DNA of 56,519 bases, taken from assembly GCF_913055775.1 (NCBI RefSeq), contig NZ_CAJXJX010000002.1:1-56519 (forward strand). The letters run 5' to 3'. Positions 19,660-27,971 of the stretch are shown piece by piece; position 1 is the stretch's first letter; every line of letters starts with the position of its first letter. The position numbers were made by a program, and so were the translations under genes. Origin of the DNA: an uncultured Demequina sp. GTDB lineage: Bacteria; Actinomycetota; Actinomycetes; Actinomycetales; Demequinaceae. The notes under the pieces were generated by a model, which did no database searches, was not told the DNA's origin, and saw nothing but the letters and a program-made list of their open reading frames with translations.

Positions 19660-20792
19660 GCGTCAACGACGTGGGCCTGGCACTGGTCCTCAACTGCGGT
19701 TCCAGCTCGGTGAAGTACCAGGTGGTCGACACCGCTCAGGACGAACCCCTCGCGGTCGGCCTCATCGAGCGCGTCACCCACCACGGCGACGCCATCCGCG
19801 AGATCATCGCGTCGCTCTCCGCGCCGGAATCGGGAGTCGACCTCGACCGTCTCGACGTGGTGGGCCACCGCGTGGTCCAGGGAGGCGCGGAGTTCTCCGC
19901 CCCGGCGATCATCGATGACGAGGTCGAGAGGCAGATCGCGCTGCTGTCGACGCTCGCGCCGCTGCACAACCCCCCGAACCTCGCGGGGATCACCGCCGCT
20001 CGCGAGGCGTTCCCTCACCTGCCCCACGTGGCCGTCTTCGACACCGCCTTCCACGCGACGCTTCCCGAGGCCGCGTACACGTACGCGATCGACCGCAGGG
20101 TCGCGGCCGAGTACGGCGTGCGCCGCTACGGCTTCCACGGCACCTCCCACAGCTACGTCTCGCGCGAGACTGCGCGACTCATGGGTCGCGACCCGGCGGA
20201 CATGTCGATGATCGTGCTGCACCTGGGCAACGGCGCCTCCGCCTGCGCGGTGCAGGGCGGCCATTCGGTCGACACCTCGATGGGACTCACCCCTCTCGAG
20301 GGTCTGGTGATGGGCACGCGTTCGGGCGACATCGACCCCGCCGTCACGCTTCATCTGGCCCGCACGGCCGGCATGTCGATCGATGAGGTCGATGCGCTGC
20401 TGAACCGGCAGTCCGGGATGATCGGCCTCACCGGTTACTCGGACATGCGGGACGTGCACGCGGCCGCAGACCAGGGCGCGCACGACGCCGCAGTGGGGCT
20501 CGCGGTGTACTGCCGCCGCATTCGGGGCTACGTGGGCGCGTACTTCGCGCAGATGGGATCGCTCGACGCGATCGCCTTCACCGCGGGCGTGGGAGAGAAC
20601 GACGACGTCGTCCGCCTGGAGTCGCTGCGGGGCCTCGAGGCGCTCGGCATCGTGATCGACCCCGGACGCAACGCCGGCCGCAAGAAGCAGGCGACCCTCA
20701 TCAGCGCGGACGAATCGAAGGTCCAGGTCTGGGTGGTTCCCACCAACGAGGAGCGCGAGATCGCGCTGCAGTCGGTGGCCTCCGTCACATGA
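19656..20792 (+). CDS. ackA: Acetate kinase
   Basis: Makes acetate and ATP from acetyl phosphate and ADP. 378 residues, close to the usual 390-400. ASKHA-fold landmarks: LVLNCGSSSVKYQ near the N-terminus, the substrate-binding GFHGTSH and RYGFHG area, HLGNGASACAV, and the signature GVGENDDVVR near the C-terminus. The GTG start overlaps pta by four bases. A CRP/GlxR-like dyad starts eight bases after the stop, ahead of the phosphoketolase-like gene, so that gene may have its own promoter. Confidence 0.96.
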   Translation: MSVNDVGLALVLNCGSSSVKYQVVDTAQDEPLAVGLIERVTHHGDAIREIIASLSAPESGVDLDRLDVVGHRVVQGGAEFSAPAIIDDEVERQIALLSTLAPLHNPPNLAGITAAREAFPHLPHVAVFDTAFHATLPEAAYTYAIDRRVAAEYGVRRYGFHGTSHSYVSRETARLMGRDPADMSMIVLHLGNGASACAVQGGHSVDTSMGLTPLEGLVMGTRSGDIDPAVTLHLARTAGMSIDEVDALLNRQSGMIGLTGYSDMRDVHAAADQGAHDAAVGLAVYCRRIRGYVGAYFAQMGSLDAIAFTAGVGENDDVVRLESLRGLEALGIVIDPGRNAGRKKQATLISADESKVQVWVVPTNEEREIALQSVASVT

Positions 20793-20799
20793 GTCGAGG

Positions 20800-20819
20800 G
20801 GTGTGAGAAACGTCACACC
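20800..20819. promoter_or_regulatory. CRP/GlxR-like palindrome upstream of the phosphoketolase-like gene
   Basis: GGTGTGAGAAACGTCACACC is a perfect 7-6-7 dyad and contains TGTGA-N6-TCACA, the consensus of the CRP family, including the corynebacterial regulator GlxR. It is centred about 98 bases before the TTG at 20908. A hairpin terminator for pta-ackA is the alternative, but there is no T-tract. Confidence 0.55.
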
Positions 20820-20907
20820 TATGCGTTCCAAGGTCTGAGAAAGCGGCGCGTATCGTGGGTGCTGATCCAGCACAAACCCCCGCGAAATCCCCCGAGGACA
20901 GCCCCCC

Positions 20908-21681
20908 TTGATCGACGTGACCACGTGGACTGCGCACGCCAGCCGCGAGCCCTCCGAGCAGTTCCTCGCGGCGATGGACAGGCGCTGGCGAGACGGGCTG
21001 GAATGCCCCGCGACCCGCTGCGAATGGAGCGTGGGGCGACTGCACTCGCTGGCGCTGCTCCACCTGGATCGCGCGGCGCACAAGCGGCGCCTGCGCGCGA
21101 TCTACGTCACCGCGGGCATGTGCGACGAGGGTGACCACGGCTTCACGCCGATGTCGGACCTCGTGCCCGGGGACATGTACGGACCCGAGGCCGTGCGCGT
21201 GGTCCACACCGGGGACGCATCCCCGCTCGCGGCGGCCATCGCCGCGGCGAAGGATGACCCCTACACCGTCGCCGCCACGGTCATCACGGAGGCGCAGTTC
21301 GTCTCCGTCGACACGTACGACGACCACTCGGCGTCGCTCCTCAACCCCGCGACGCACGGCGCGGTGATTCCGTTCATCTACGCCCCTGCGGACGAGAGCG
21401 CGGACGACGCGTACGACCGCGAGGACCTGCTCCGCGCGAACGGCTTCTCCACGTACACCATCGACGTGTCCGCTCTGGGCGACGACCCGATCGACGCGCA
21501 CCGGCACCTCGCCGGTCTCCTCGAGGACGTCTTCGACGAGATCGCGCACCTCAAGGCGGACTCTGCCGGCCGCGTCATGTCGGTGAGCCCGCTGTGGCCC
21601 ATGGTCGTCGTGCGCGCACCGGCTGAGTGGGAGCCGTGCGTCGATGGCCGCGTCGACGTCCGCGAGCACACGCAGTCCTGA
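20908..21681 (+). CDS. Truncated phosphoketolase-like protein lacking the catalytic motifs
   Basis: 257 residues, resembling only the first third of the phosphoketolase encoded at 34898. Matching blocks in order: MDRRWR (23) with IDRYWR; LHSLALLHLDRAAHKRRLRA (45) with the [11 protein letters not shown] segment; NPATHGAVIPFIY (146-158) with [13 protein letters not shown] (198-210); LLEDVFDEIAHLKAD (204-218) with [29 protein letters not shown] (228-241) with [14 protein letters not shown] (287-300). Every cofactor element is gone: HWG became EWS, GHGGPG is absent, GDGEAETG became VITEAQFV, and HLNGYK became YAPADE. About 20-30 residues around the active-site flap are deleted. The frame is intact, with GAGGA nine bases before the TTG start, so this is a maintained non-enzymatic paralogue rather than debris. 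Its place right after pta-ackA suggests a role in acetyl phosphate metabolism, perhaps binding Xfp. Function unproven. Confidence 0.75.
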   Translation: MIDVTTWTAHASREPSEQFLAAMDRRWRDGLECPATRCEWSVGRLHSLALLHLDRAAHKRRLRAIYVTAGMCDEGDHGFTPMSDLVPGDMYGPEAVRVVHTGDASPLAAAIAAAKDDPYTVAATVITEAQFVSVDTYDDHSASLLNPATHGAVIPFIYAPADESADDAYDREDLLRANGFSTYTIDVSALGDDPIDAHRHLAGLLEDVFDEIAHLKADSAGRVMSVSPLWPMVVVRAPAEWEPCVDGRVDVREHTQS

Positions 21682-21703
21682 ACGCGGCGCCCTGGCGCGC
21701 GTC

Positions 21704-21715
21704 TACCCTTGACGG
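21704..21715 (+). promoter_or_regulatory. Putative leaderless -10 box for the ABC-F gene
   Basis: TACCCT at 21704-21709, six bases, then GTG at 21716. The box and spacing are the same as at the window's first gene. No ribosome site precedes the GTG, which supports a leaderless start. Confidence 0.5.
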
Positions 21716-23608
21716 GTGGCTCATCTCCTCGGCGCGCAGGCGCTGCACCTCGACTTCGGCACCGGCACCGTCCTCGATGAGGTGACGGTGGGCCTCGATG
21801 ACGGCGACCGCATCGGCATCGTCGGTGCCAACGGCGCGGGGAAGTCATCGCTTCTGAAGGTGCTCGCCGGCCGTCTCGAGCCGCACGGTGGCCAGGTCAC
21901 CGTGGCGCGGGGCACGCGCATCGGCGTCCTCGACCAGTCCGATCACGTCGACGGCTCGCTCACCGTGCGTGAGGCCATCGTCGGCACGGCCGACGATCAC
22001 GAGTGGGCCTCGGACCCGCGCATCCGCGACGTCATGTCCGGCCTGGTGCCGGACCTGGCGGCCGATGCGGTGGTCGGCTCGCTCTCGGGCGGCCAGCAGC
22101 GACGGGTCGCCCTCGCGCACGTCCTGGTCGAGGACCACGACGCCGTCTTCCTCGACGAGCCCACCAACCACCTGGACGTCGAGGGCGTCGCGTGGCTGGC
22201 CGATCACCTCAAGCGCCGCTGGGCGCGCGGCCGCGGAGCCCTCGCGGTCGTCACTCACGATCGCTGGTTCCTCGACGCGGTCACCGAGCGCACCTGGGAG
22301 GTGGTGAACGGTGGTGTCGAGCAGTACGAGGGCGGCTACGCCGCGTATGTGCTGCAACGCGTCGAGCGCGACCGCATCGCCGCGGCCACCGAGGCCAAGC
22401 GCCAAAACCTCATGCGCAAGGAGCTCGCGTGGCTCCAGCGCGGTGCCCCCGCGCGCACCTCGAAGCCCAAATTCCGGATCGACGCCGCCAACGCGCTGAT
22501 CGCGGACGTGCCGCCCGTCCGCGACCAGATCCAGCTCACCCGCATGGCCACCGCGCGCCTGGGCAAGGACGTCGTGGAGCTCATCCGCTGCTCGGTCCGT
22601 TACCCCGGCGCTCCGGCCGACACCCTCACCGACGTGAGCTGGAACATCGGCCCCGGCGACCGCATCGGCCTCCTCGGAGAGAACGGCGCCGGCAAGTCGA
22701 CGCTGCTGCGCCTCATCACGGGCGATCAGGAGCCCACCAGCGGCCGGGTGAAGACCGGCATGACGGTGCGCGTCGCGACGCTGTCGCAGCAGCTCGCCGA
22801 GCTCGACGAGCACGTCGGCGAGCGCGTCTCGGGCGTGGTCAAGCGCTTCCGCTCGATCGAGCTCGCCGACGGCCAGGAGCTGACGCCCACCCAGCTGCTC
22901 GAGCGCCTGGGCTTCACGAGCGCCCAGCTCAAGACCCAGGTCGGCAGGCTCTCCGGCGGCCAGCGCCGGCGGCTCCAGCTGCTGCTCGTGCTCCTCAGCG
23001 AGCCCAACGTGCTGGTCCTGGACGAGCCCACCAACGACCTCGACACCGACATCCTCGCCGCGATGGAGGACCTCCTGGACTCGTGGCCGGGAACGCTGGT
23101 GGTCGTGAGCCACGACCGCTACCTCATGGAGCGGGTGACGGATCAGCAGTACGCAGTGCTGGACGGCGGCATCCGCCACCTGCCCGGCGGCGTCGACGAG
23201 TACGTGAAGCTGTCGCGTGACCGTCGCGCCGCCACTGGCGGCGTCGGGACGTTCGGCACCCAGGCAAGCGCCGTATCGGCCCTCCCGTCCGACAGTTTGA
23301 ACCAATCCGCGGGCGACACGCCGGGGTCGACCCCCGGATCAGAGCCTGGCGCCGGAGTGTCAGGGCCGGGATTGGTTCAAACTTTCAGCGGGGCGGAGCG
23401 GCGGGCGCTCGAGAAGGAACTGCAGTCGGTCGAGCGGCGGATGGCGAAGGTCCAGGAACTCACCGAGGGACTGCATCACGAGATGCTGATGCACGACCAG
23501 ACCGACTTCGCCGGGCTCGCAGCGCTCACCAAGCAGACGCGCGACCTCGAGGATGAGACCGCGCAGCTCGAGGAGCGCTGGCTCGAACTCAGCGAACAGC
23601 TGGGCTAG
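21716..23608 (+). CDS. ABC-F family ATPase (Uup-like)
   Basis: 630-residue soluble protein with two ABC ATPase domains and no membrane segments, as in the ABC-F ribosome-associated factors (EttA, Uup). First domain: Walker A GANGAGKSS, signature LSGGQQRRV, Walker B VFLDEPTNHLD. Second: GENGAGKST, LSGGQRRRL, VLVLDEPTNDLD. The helical linker between them (AKRQNLMRKELAWLQRGAPARTSK) is the P-site tRNA interaction motif region. After domain 2 there is a disordered Ser/Gly/Pro segment and a C-terminal coiled coil (residues about 560-630), which favours Uup over EttA. A 90-base in-frame palindrome-bounded segment encodes part of the disordered region. The stop overlaps that of the TetR gene in CTAG. 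Confidence 0.9.
   Translation: MAHLLGAQALHLDFGTGTVLDEVTVGLDDGDRIGIVGANGAGKSSLLKVLAGRLEPHGGQVTVARGTRIGVLDQSDHVDGSLTVREAIVGTADDHEWASDPRIRDVMSGLVPDLAADAVVGSLSGGQQRRVALAHVLVEDHDAVFLDEPTNHLDVEGVAWLADHLKRRWARGRGALAVVTHDRWFLDAVTERTWEVVNGGVEQYEGGYAAYVLQRVERDRIAAATEAKRQNLMRKELAWLQRGAPARTSKPKFRIDAANALIADVPPVRDQIQLTRMATARLGKDVVELIRCSVRYPGAPADTLTDVSWNIGPGDRIGLLGENGAGKSTLLRLITGDQEPTSGRVKTGMTVRVATLSQQLAELDEHVGERVSGVVKRFRSIELADGQELTPTQLLERLGFTSAQLKTQVGRLSGGQRRRLQLLLVLLSEPNVLVLDEPTNDLDTDILAAMEDLLDSWPGTLVVVSHDRYLMERVTDQQYAVLDGGIRHLPGGVDEYVKLSRDRRAATGGVGTFGTQASAVSALPSDSLNQSAGDTPGSTPGSEPGAGVSGPGLVQTFSGAERRALEKELQSVERRMAKVQELTEGLHHEMLMHDQTDFAGLAALTKQTRDLEDETAQLEERWLELSEQLG
23294..23383. repeat. 90-base in-frame segment bounded by a perfect 15-base inverted repeat
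   Basis: AGTTTGAACCAATCC (23294-23308) is the exact reverse complement of the sequence at 23369-23383. The segment is 90 bases (30 codons), lies inside the ABC-F gene and contains an inner palindrome GGGGTCGACCCC. It encodes the Gly/Ser/Pro linker between the second ATPase domain and the coiled coil. It looks like an inserted palindromic element kept in frame. Confidence 0.65.
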
Positions 23609-24300
23609 CCGGACGCGGGCAGCTGCGACGCGAGCCCGGCGATGGTCACGTCGATCATCGCGCGGTAGGCCTGCTCGCGCATGCGCCCAGCATCCTCACC
23701 GCCGCGCGCGAAGGGCAGCATGAAGGTGTCCCTCATGTCGCGAAGCTCCTCGGCATCGGTGACGAGAGCATCAAACTCTTCCATCATGCTCGCGTGGTCG
23801 CGCGGGCCATCACCTTCATGCCGCAGCCGATCGTCTCCCACGGAGATCGTGAGCATCGCGGTGTTGAGCAGCGCAACATAGGCGAACGAGACACGGTCGC
23901 CGAACCCTCCACGCTTCAGGACTCCTAGACCTCGGGCGAGCGTCGGGATCATCGACGGCACGGTGGGCCCGTGCATGAGTGTCCACTTGGCCACACCCGG
24001 GACGCCGGTCACGAGCGGGTAGAGGCCCCACAGCAGATCCCGAAACCACTGCTCCCAATCGTCCGAGGGCTCGGGGACGTCAATGTCCGTGAGCACACGC
24101 TCGACCACGCGCCGGCACACCTCATCCTTGCCGCCCACATGATGGTAGATGACCGACGGCGCGACTCCCAGGCGGCCGGCGAGACCGCGCAGCGACCACG
24201 CGAGCAGGTGCGACTCACAGGACAGCTCCCATGCCGCGTCCACCACAGCTTTCGCGCTCAGGCCTGCGTGGAAGGATGCGGATGTGGTCGGTGTGCTCAC
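23605..24300 (-). CDS. TetR-family transcriptional regulator of the adjacent transporter operon
   Basis: 231 residues. The N-terminal helix-turn-helix is at about residues 18-62 (WSLRGLAGRLGVAPSVIYHHV, then GGKDEV), followed by a helical ligand-binding/dimer domain of the TetR_C type. It is divergent from the ABC-ABC-ECF-MFS operon with only 93 bases between the starts, and a palindrome lies between the -35 and -10 of the operon promoter, so it probably represses that operon and itself. GTG start with GGGAGAAG upstream. The inducer is unknown, but is likely the transported compound or a related signal. Confidence 0.88.
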   Translation of the reverse strand: MSTPTTSASFHAGLSAKAVVDAAWELSCESHLLAWSLRGLAGRLGVAPSVIYHHVGGKDEVCRRVVERVLTDIDVPEPSDDWEQWFRDLLWGLYPLVTGVPGVAKWTLMHGPTVPSMIPTLARGLGVLKRGGFGDRVSFAYVALLNTAMLTISVGDDRLRHEGDGPRDHASMMEEFDALVTDAEELRDMRDTFMLPFARGGEDAGRMREQAYRAMIDVTIAGLASQLPASG

Positions 24301-24318
24301 GGCTTCTCCCTCTCACCC

Positions 24319-24349
24319 TTGACTGTTAGAACACTGTTCACACTACAAT
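24319..24349 (+). promoter_or_regulatory. Promoter and TetR operator of the transporter operon
   Basis: TTGACT (24319-24324) and TACAAT (24344-24349), 19 bases apart, form a good plus-strand promoter. The palindrome GAACACTGTTC (24329-24339) sits between them, the typical position for a TetR-type operator. GGAGGG follows at 24381, before the GTG at 24394. Confidence 0.6.
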
Positions 24350-24393
24350 GCGGGAATGGTTATCAGTCCAACAAGCAAACGGAGGGTCGTCCG

Positions 24394-26184
24394 GTGACCA
24401 GCCCCGCCCCCGACCGCACCTCCACTCCGGCGGCAACCGATGACGAAGGATTCTTCGCCCCGGTCCGCGGGAGCATCGGCACGATCATCGCGCTCAGCGC
24501 CATCGGGGCGATCTCCAGCGTGGTGCCGTTCATCGCGATCGTGGAACTTGCCCGGACACTGCTGCCGGCGCTCGACGGCGACCCCATCGATACAAGCCGA
24601 GTGTGGACCACCGTCGGTATCGCCGTCGCGGCGCTGTTCGTGAGCGTCGGAGCGGCATTCGGGTCCGGCCTGGTCAGCCACTACGCGGATGCGGAACTGC
24701 AGTTCAGCCTCAGGCGCCGGATCGTGCGTCACCTGCAGCGTCTGCCGCTGGGCTGGTTCGATCACCGCAGCTCAGGAACCGCCCGCAAGCTGGTCGAGAA
24801 CGACGTCAGTGCGCTGCACCAGCTGGTGGCTCACTCGATCCACGACGTCGTCACCGCCGTCACGGTACCGGTCGTCAGCATCGCGTACTTGTTCGTGGTG
24901 CAGTGGCAGCTCGCCGTTGCAGCGCTCGTGCCGCTCGTGATCGCCATGGTGCTCTACGGGCTCATGATGCGCGACACGGCAGAGAAGTACCAGCTGTATG
25001 ACGAGGCCGCTCACGCGCTGTCGGGAGCCACAGTCGAGTTTGTGCATGGCATTGCGGTGGTCAAGCGCTTTGGGCAGATCGGGCGCAGCCACCGCAGGTA
25101 TCGCGACGAGACGAAGACCTACGCCAGATTCGTGGACAACTGGACCCGCGAGACTGCCGTGATGTTCACGGTCGTCGAGGTCGTCACCTCGCCGGTGATC
25201 GTACTGCTGTGGCTGCTGGCCGTCGGCGTATGGCTCGTGAACTCCGGCACGGCGGCGATCGACGTGCTTCCGGGCCTGATTCTAGGACTCGGCCTCACCG
25301 CTCCCCTCATGAGGATGGGAGCCTCTGCTCAGTTCCTGCGCAATGCCTCGAAGGCGCAGGAGACTCTCAAGGACTTCTTCGCGATCCCGGAGGTGTCCCA
25401 GCCTGCGACTCCGCTGACCCCGTCCTCGCACGGCATCGAGCTCGACGGAGTGTCGTTCGGGTATGAGGCTGGCCACCGTGTGCTGCACGAGATCTCTGCC
25501 ATGTGCGCACCGGGCACCGTGATCGCACTCGTGGGCGCCTCGGGTTCGGGCAAGTCCACTCTCGCCAAGCTCGTGCCCCGCTTCTACGACCTCGACGAAG
25601 GCCGCGTGGCAATCGGAGACGTGGATGTGCGCGATGTGGCCTCAAAGGAGTTGTACCGCGACATCGGATTCGTCTTCCAGGACGTGCAGCTGCTCCGCGC
25701 GAGCCTGCGCGACAACATCCGGCTGAGCCGCCCGAGCGCCTCCGATGCCGAGGTCGAGGAGGCGGCGCGAGCTGCCCAGATCCACGAACGCATCCTCCGC
25801 TTCCCGCACGGCTACGACGCCGTGGTGGGTGAGGACGCGCACTTGTCGGGCGGAGAGGCGCAACGAGTCACGATCGCGCGAGCGCTCATCGCCGACGCCC
25901 CGGTGCTCGTCCTCGACGAGGCGACGGCGTTCGCGGACCCGGACTCCGAGGCATCGATCCAGAGGGCGCTGTCGAATCTCGCCGACGAGCGCACGGTCCT
26001 GGTGATCGCGCACCGGCTCCACACCATCGTCAATGCGGATCAGATCCTGGTGCTTCACGAGGGCCGCGTAGTCGAGCGCGGCACCCACGAGGAACTCGTT
26101 GTGCAGGGCGGTCGCTTCGCTCGCATGTGGGACGACTACCAGGCCAATCATGCGCGCTCGATGCCGGAAGGGGTCGAAGGATGA
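24394..26184 (+). CDS. ABC transporter half-molecule 1 (permease-ATPase fusion, Irt/Ybt-like)
   Basis: 596-residue half-transporter from the GTG at 24394 (GGAGGG eight bases upstream). Six membrane helices in about residues 25-315, then the ATPase: Walker A GASGSGKST, Q-loop in FVFQDVQLL, signature LSGGEAQRV, Walker B VLVLDEATAFADPDSE, H-loop VIAHRL. All catalytic residues are present. The DEATAFADP form is one I associate with the siderophore-linked IrtAB/YbtPQ class. It is translationally coupled (ATGA) to half-molecule 2, so the two probably form a heterodimer. First gene of the operon under the TetR regulator. Type IV (exporter-fold) architecture does not by itself tell import from export, because IrtAB and YbtPQ import. 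Confidence 0.88.
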   Translation: MTSPAPDRTSTPAATDDEGFFAPVRGSIGTIIALSAIGAISSVVPFIAIVELARTLLPALDGDPIDTSRVWTTVGIAVAALFVSVGAAFGSGLVSHYADAELQFSLRRRIVRHLQRLPLGWFDHRSSGTARKLVENDVSALHQLVAHSIHDVVTAVTVPVVSIAYLFVVQWQLAVAALVPLVIAMVLYGLMMRDTAEKYQLYDEAAHALSGATVEFVHGIAVVKRFGQIGRSHRRYRDETKTYARFVDNWTRETAVMFTVVEVVTSPVIVLLWLLAVGVWLVNSGTAAIDVLPGLILGLGLTAPLMRMGASAQFLRNASKAQETLKDFFAIPEVSQPATPLTPSSHGIELDGVSFGYEAGHRVLHEISAMCAPGTVIALVGASGSGKSTLAKLVPRFYDLDEGRVAIGDVDVRDVASKELYRDIGFVFQDVQLLRASLRDNIRLSRPSASDAEVEEAARAAQIHERILRFPHGYDAVVGEDAHLSGGEAQRVTIARALIADAPVLVLDEATAFADPDSEASIQRALSNLADERTVLVIAHRLHTIVNADQILVLHEGRVVERGTHEELVVQGGRFARMWDDYQANHARSMPEGVEG

Positions 26185-27914
26185 TCCGACGCATGCTCCG
26201 CTACTGCTCCGACCACGCCCGTCGGCTGGTGATGATCGAGCTCGTCTTCATCGTCATGGCTGCCGTGCTTCAGGGCGTGGCGTTCCTGTTCCTGGTCCCG
26301 CTGCTGCGGGACCTGTTCTCCGGCGATCTCGGCGGCGCACGCACGTGGCTGCTGGTCGAGGCCGTCGTCGCGGTCGCCTACGTCGTCGCCGCGTGGACTG
26401 CGAGCCAGGTGGGCATGCGCGCGAGCACCGCGGTGCTCGAGTCACTGCTTGAGCGTTTGGGCGATCGCCTCGTGGAACTGCCGGTCTCGTGGTTCTCCAA
26501 GGACCGCTCCGGCATGGCGGCGGGCATCGCCACGCAAGGCGCCATGTTCGTCTCCTCGGCACCCTATGCGGTGCTGCGGCCTGTGCTCACTGGCTTCGTG
26601 ACGCCTGCAACGGTGCTGGTGGGGATGTACTTTCTCGACTGGAGGCTGGCACTCGCGATGACTGCCATGGTGCCGATCCTCGTACTGGGCTACCGATGGA
26701 TCAGCAACGCTGTCGCGCGCGCCGACGCCGTCCACTCCGAGGCGGTGGCCGACGCGTCGAGCAGGGTCATCGAGTTCGCGAGGGTCCAGCCCACGCTCCG
26801 GACCGCGGGCAAGGGATCGGCGGCCGACACCCTGGTTGACGAGGCTCTCCACCGCCAGCACCAGGCATACCGAGGGATGCTGGCCAGCGGCGGCGTGGGC
26901 ATCGCGACCTTTGCGGGCATCGTCCAGCTGTCGATCACCGTCGTGCTCGTCGTGGGTGCGTACCTTGCCGTGGGCGGGTCCGTCGACGTGGCAACGCTCA
27001 TCGGACTGCTGGTGCTGGGCGTGCGATTCAACGAACCGATCATCAACGCAGGCGACTTGGGCGGCGGCATCGCCGTCGCCCGCACGACACTGGACCAGCT
27101 CGACGCGCTCGCAGCGGTCGCCGACCTTCCGGAGCCTTCCGCGCCGCGAGAGCCCGCCGACTGGGGTGTTCGCTTCGACGATGTCACCTTCGGCTACGGC
27201 GGCGACGCGGTGCTGAGCAGCCTGTCGTTCTCAGCGCGCTCCGGCGAGATGACGGCGATCGTCGGCCCGTCGGGCTCGGGCAAGACCACGATCACCAAGC
27301 TCATTGCCCGCTTCTATGACCCGGAGGCAGGCGCGGTGTTGATCGGCGGCGTGCCGGTGCCGGAGCTCGGCACGGCAACCGTCGAGGCTGCGGTGGCGCC
27401 GGTCTTCCAGGACGTCTACCTCTTCGACGACACGATCCTCAACAACATCTGGCTGGGCAACCCGGATCTCACACGCGAACAGGTCATCGAGGCCGCTACG
27501 CGGGCGCGCGTGGACGAGATCGCCGAGCGCCTGCCTGGCGGCTGGGATGCCCGGGTCGGCGAGGGCGGCTCAAGCCTGTCCGGCGGCGAGCGCCAGCGGG
27601 TGTCGATCGCCCGCGCCCTCCTCAAGGATGCACCCATCGTGCTCCTCGACGAGGCGACCTCGGCGCTCGACATCGGCAACGAGATCGCGATCGGACAGGC
27701 GATCGATCATGCTCGCGAGGGCCGCACGATGATCGTCGTCGCGCACCGCCTGCAGACAATCATGACGGCCGACCAGATCGTCATGCTCGACGGCGCGGGC
27801 GGCATCCGCGAGGCCGGCACTCATACCGAACTGCTGGCGGCGAACGGCACCTACGCCCGCTACTGGAACGAACGCGTCGCTGCCGCCGGATGGCAGCTCA
27901 CCCGACCGGACTGA
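26181..27914 (+). CDS. ABC transporter half-molecule 2 (permease-ATPase fusion)
   Basis: 577 residues from the ATG at 26181, overlapping the first half by four bases. Six membrane helices (about 15-300), then the ATPase with Walker A GPSGSGKTT, Q-loop in PVFQDVYLF, signature LSGGERQRV, Walker B IVLLDEATSALD and H-loop VVAHRL, all canonical. As both halves have complete sites, the heterodimer should have two working ATP sites. Downstream, after 57 bases, begins the ECF module. A pair like this beside a Trep_Strep-type S component is a recurring arrangement in Gram-positive bacteria. Confidence 0.88.
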   Translation: MIRRMLRYCSDHARRLVMIELVFIVMAAVLQGVAFLFLVPLLRDLFSGDLGGARTWLLVEAVVAVAYVVAAWTASQVGMRASTAVLESLLERLGDRLVELPVSWFSKDRSGMAAGIATQGAMFVSSAPYAVLRPVLTGFVTPATVLVGMYFLDWRLALAMTAMVPILVLGYRWISNAVARADAVHSEAVADASSRVIEFARVQPTLRTAGKGSAADTLVDEALHRQHQAYRGMLASGGVGIATFAGIVQLSITVVLVVGAYLAVGGSVDVATLIGLLVLGVRFNEPIINAGDLGGGIAVARTTLDQLDALAAVADLPEPSAPREPADWGVRFDDVTFGYGGDAVLSSLSFSARSGEMTAIVGPSGSGKTTITKLIARFYDPEAGAVLIGGVPVPELGTATVEAAVAPVFQDVYLFDDTILNNIWLGNPDLTREQVIEAATRARVDEIAERLPGGWDARVGEGGSSLSGGERQRVSIARALLKDAPIVLLDEATSALDIGNEIAIGQAIDHAREGRTMIVVAHRLQTIMTADQIVMLDGAGGIREAGTHTELLAANGTYARYWNERVAAAGWQLTRPD

Positions 27915-27971
27915 TCCCCCGCCTCGCCGGTCCGAGGCACCCACCCACTCTCGAGAACAGAAAGTCCCCTC

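Noticed and set aside
20908-21681. The phosphoketolase-like gene as a plain pseudogene or assembly artefact
   Set aside because: The frame is intact over 257 codons, matching blocks from beginning to end of the region are kept in order, and losses fall on the active site. Random decay would add stops or frameshifts.
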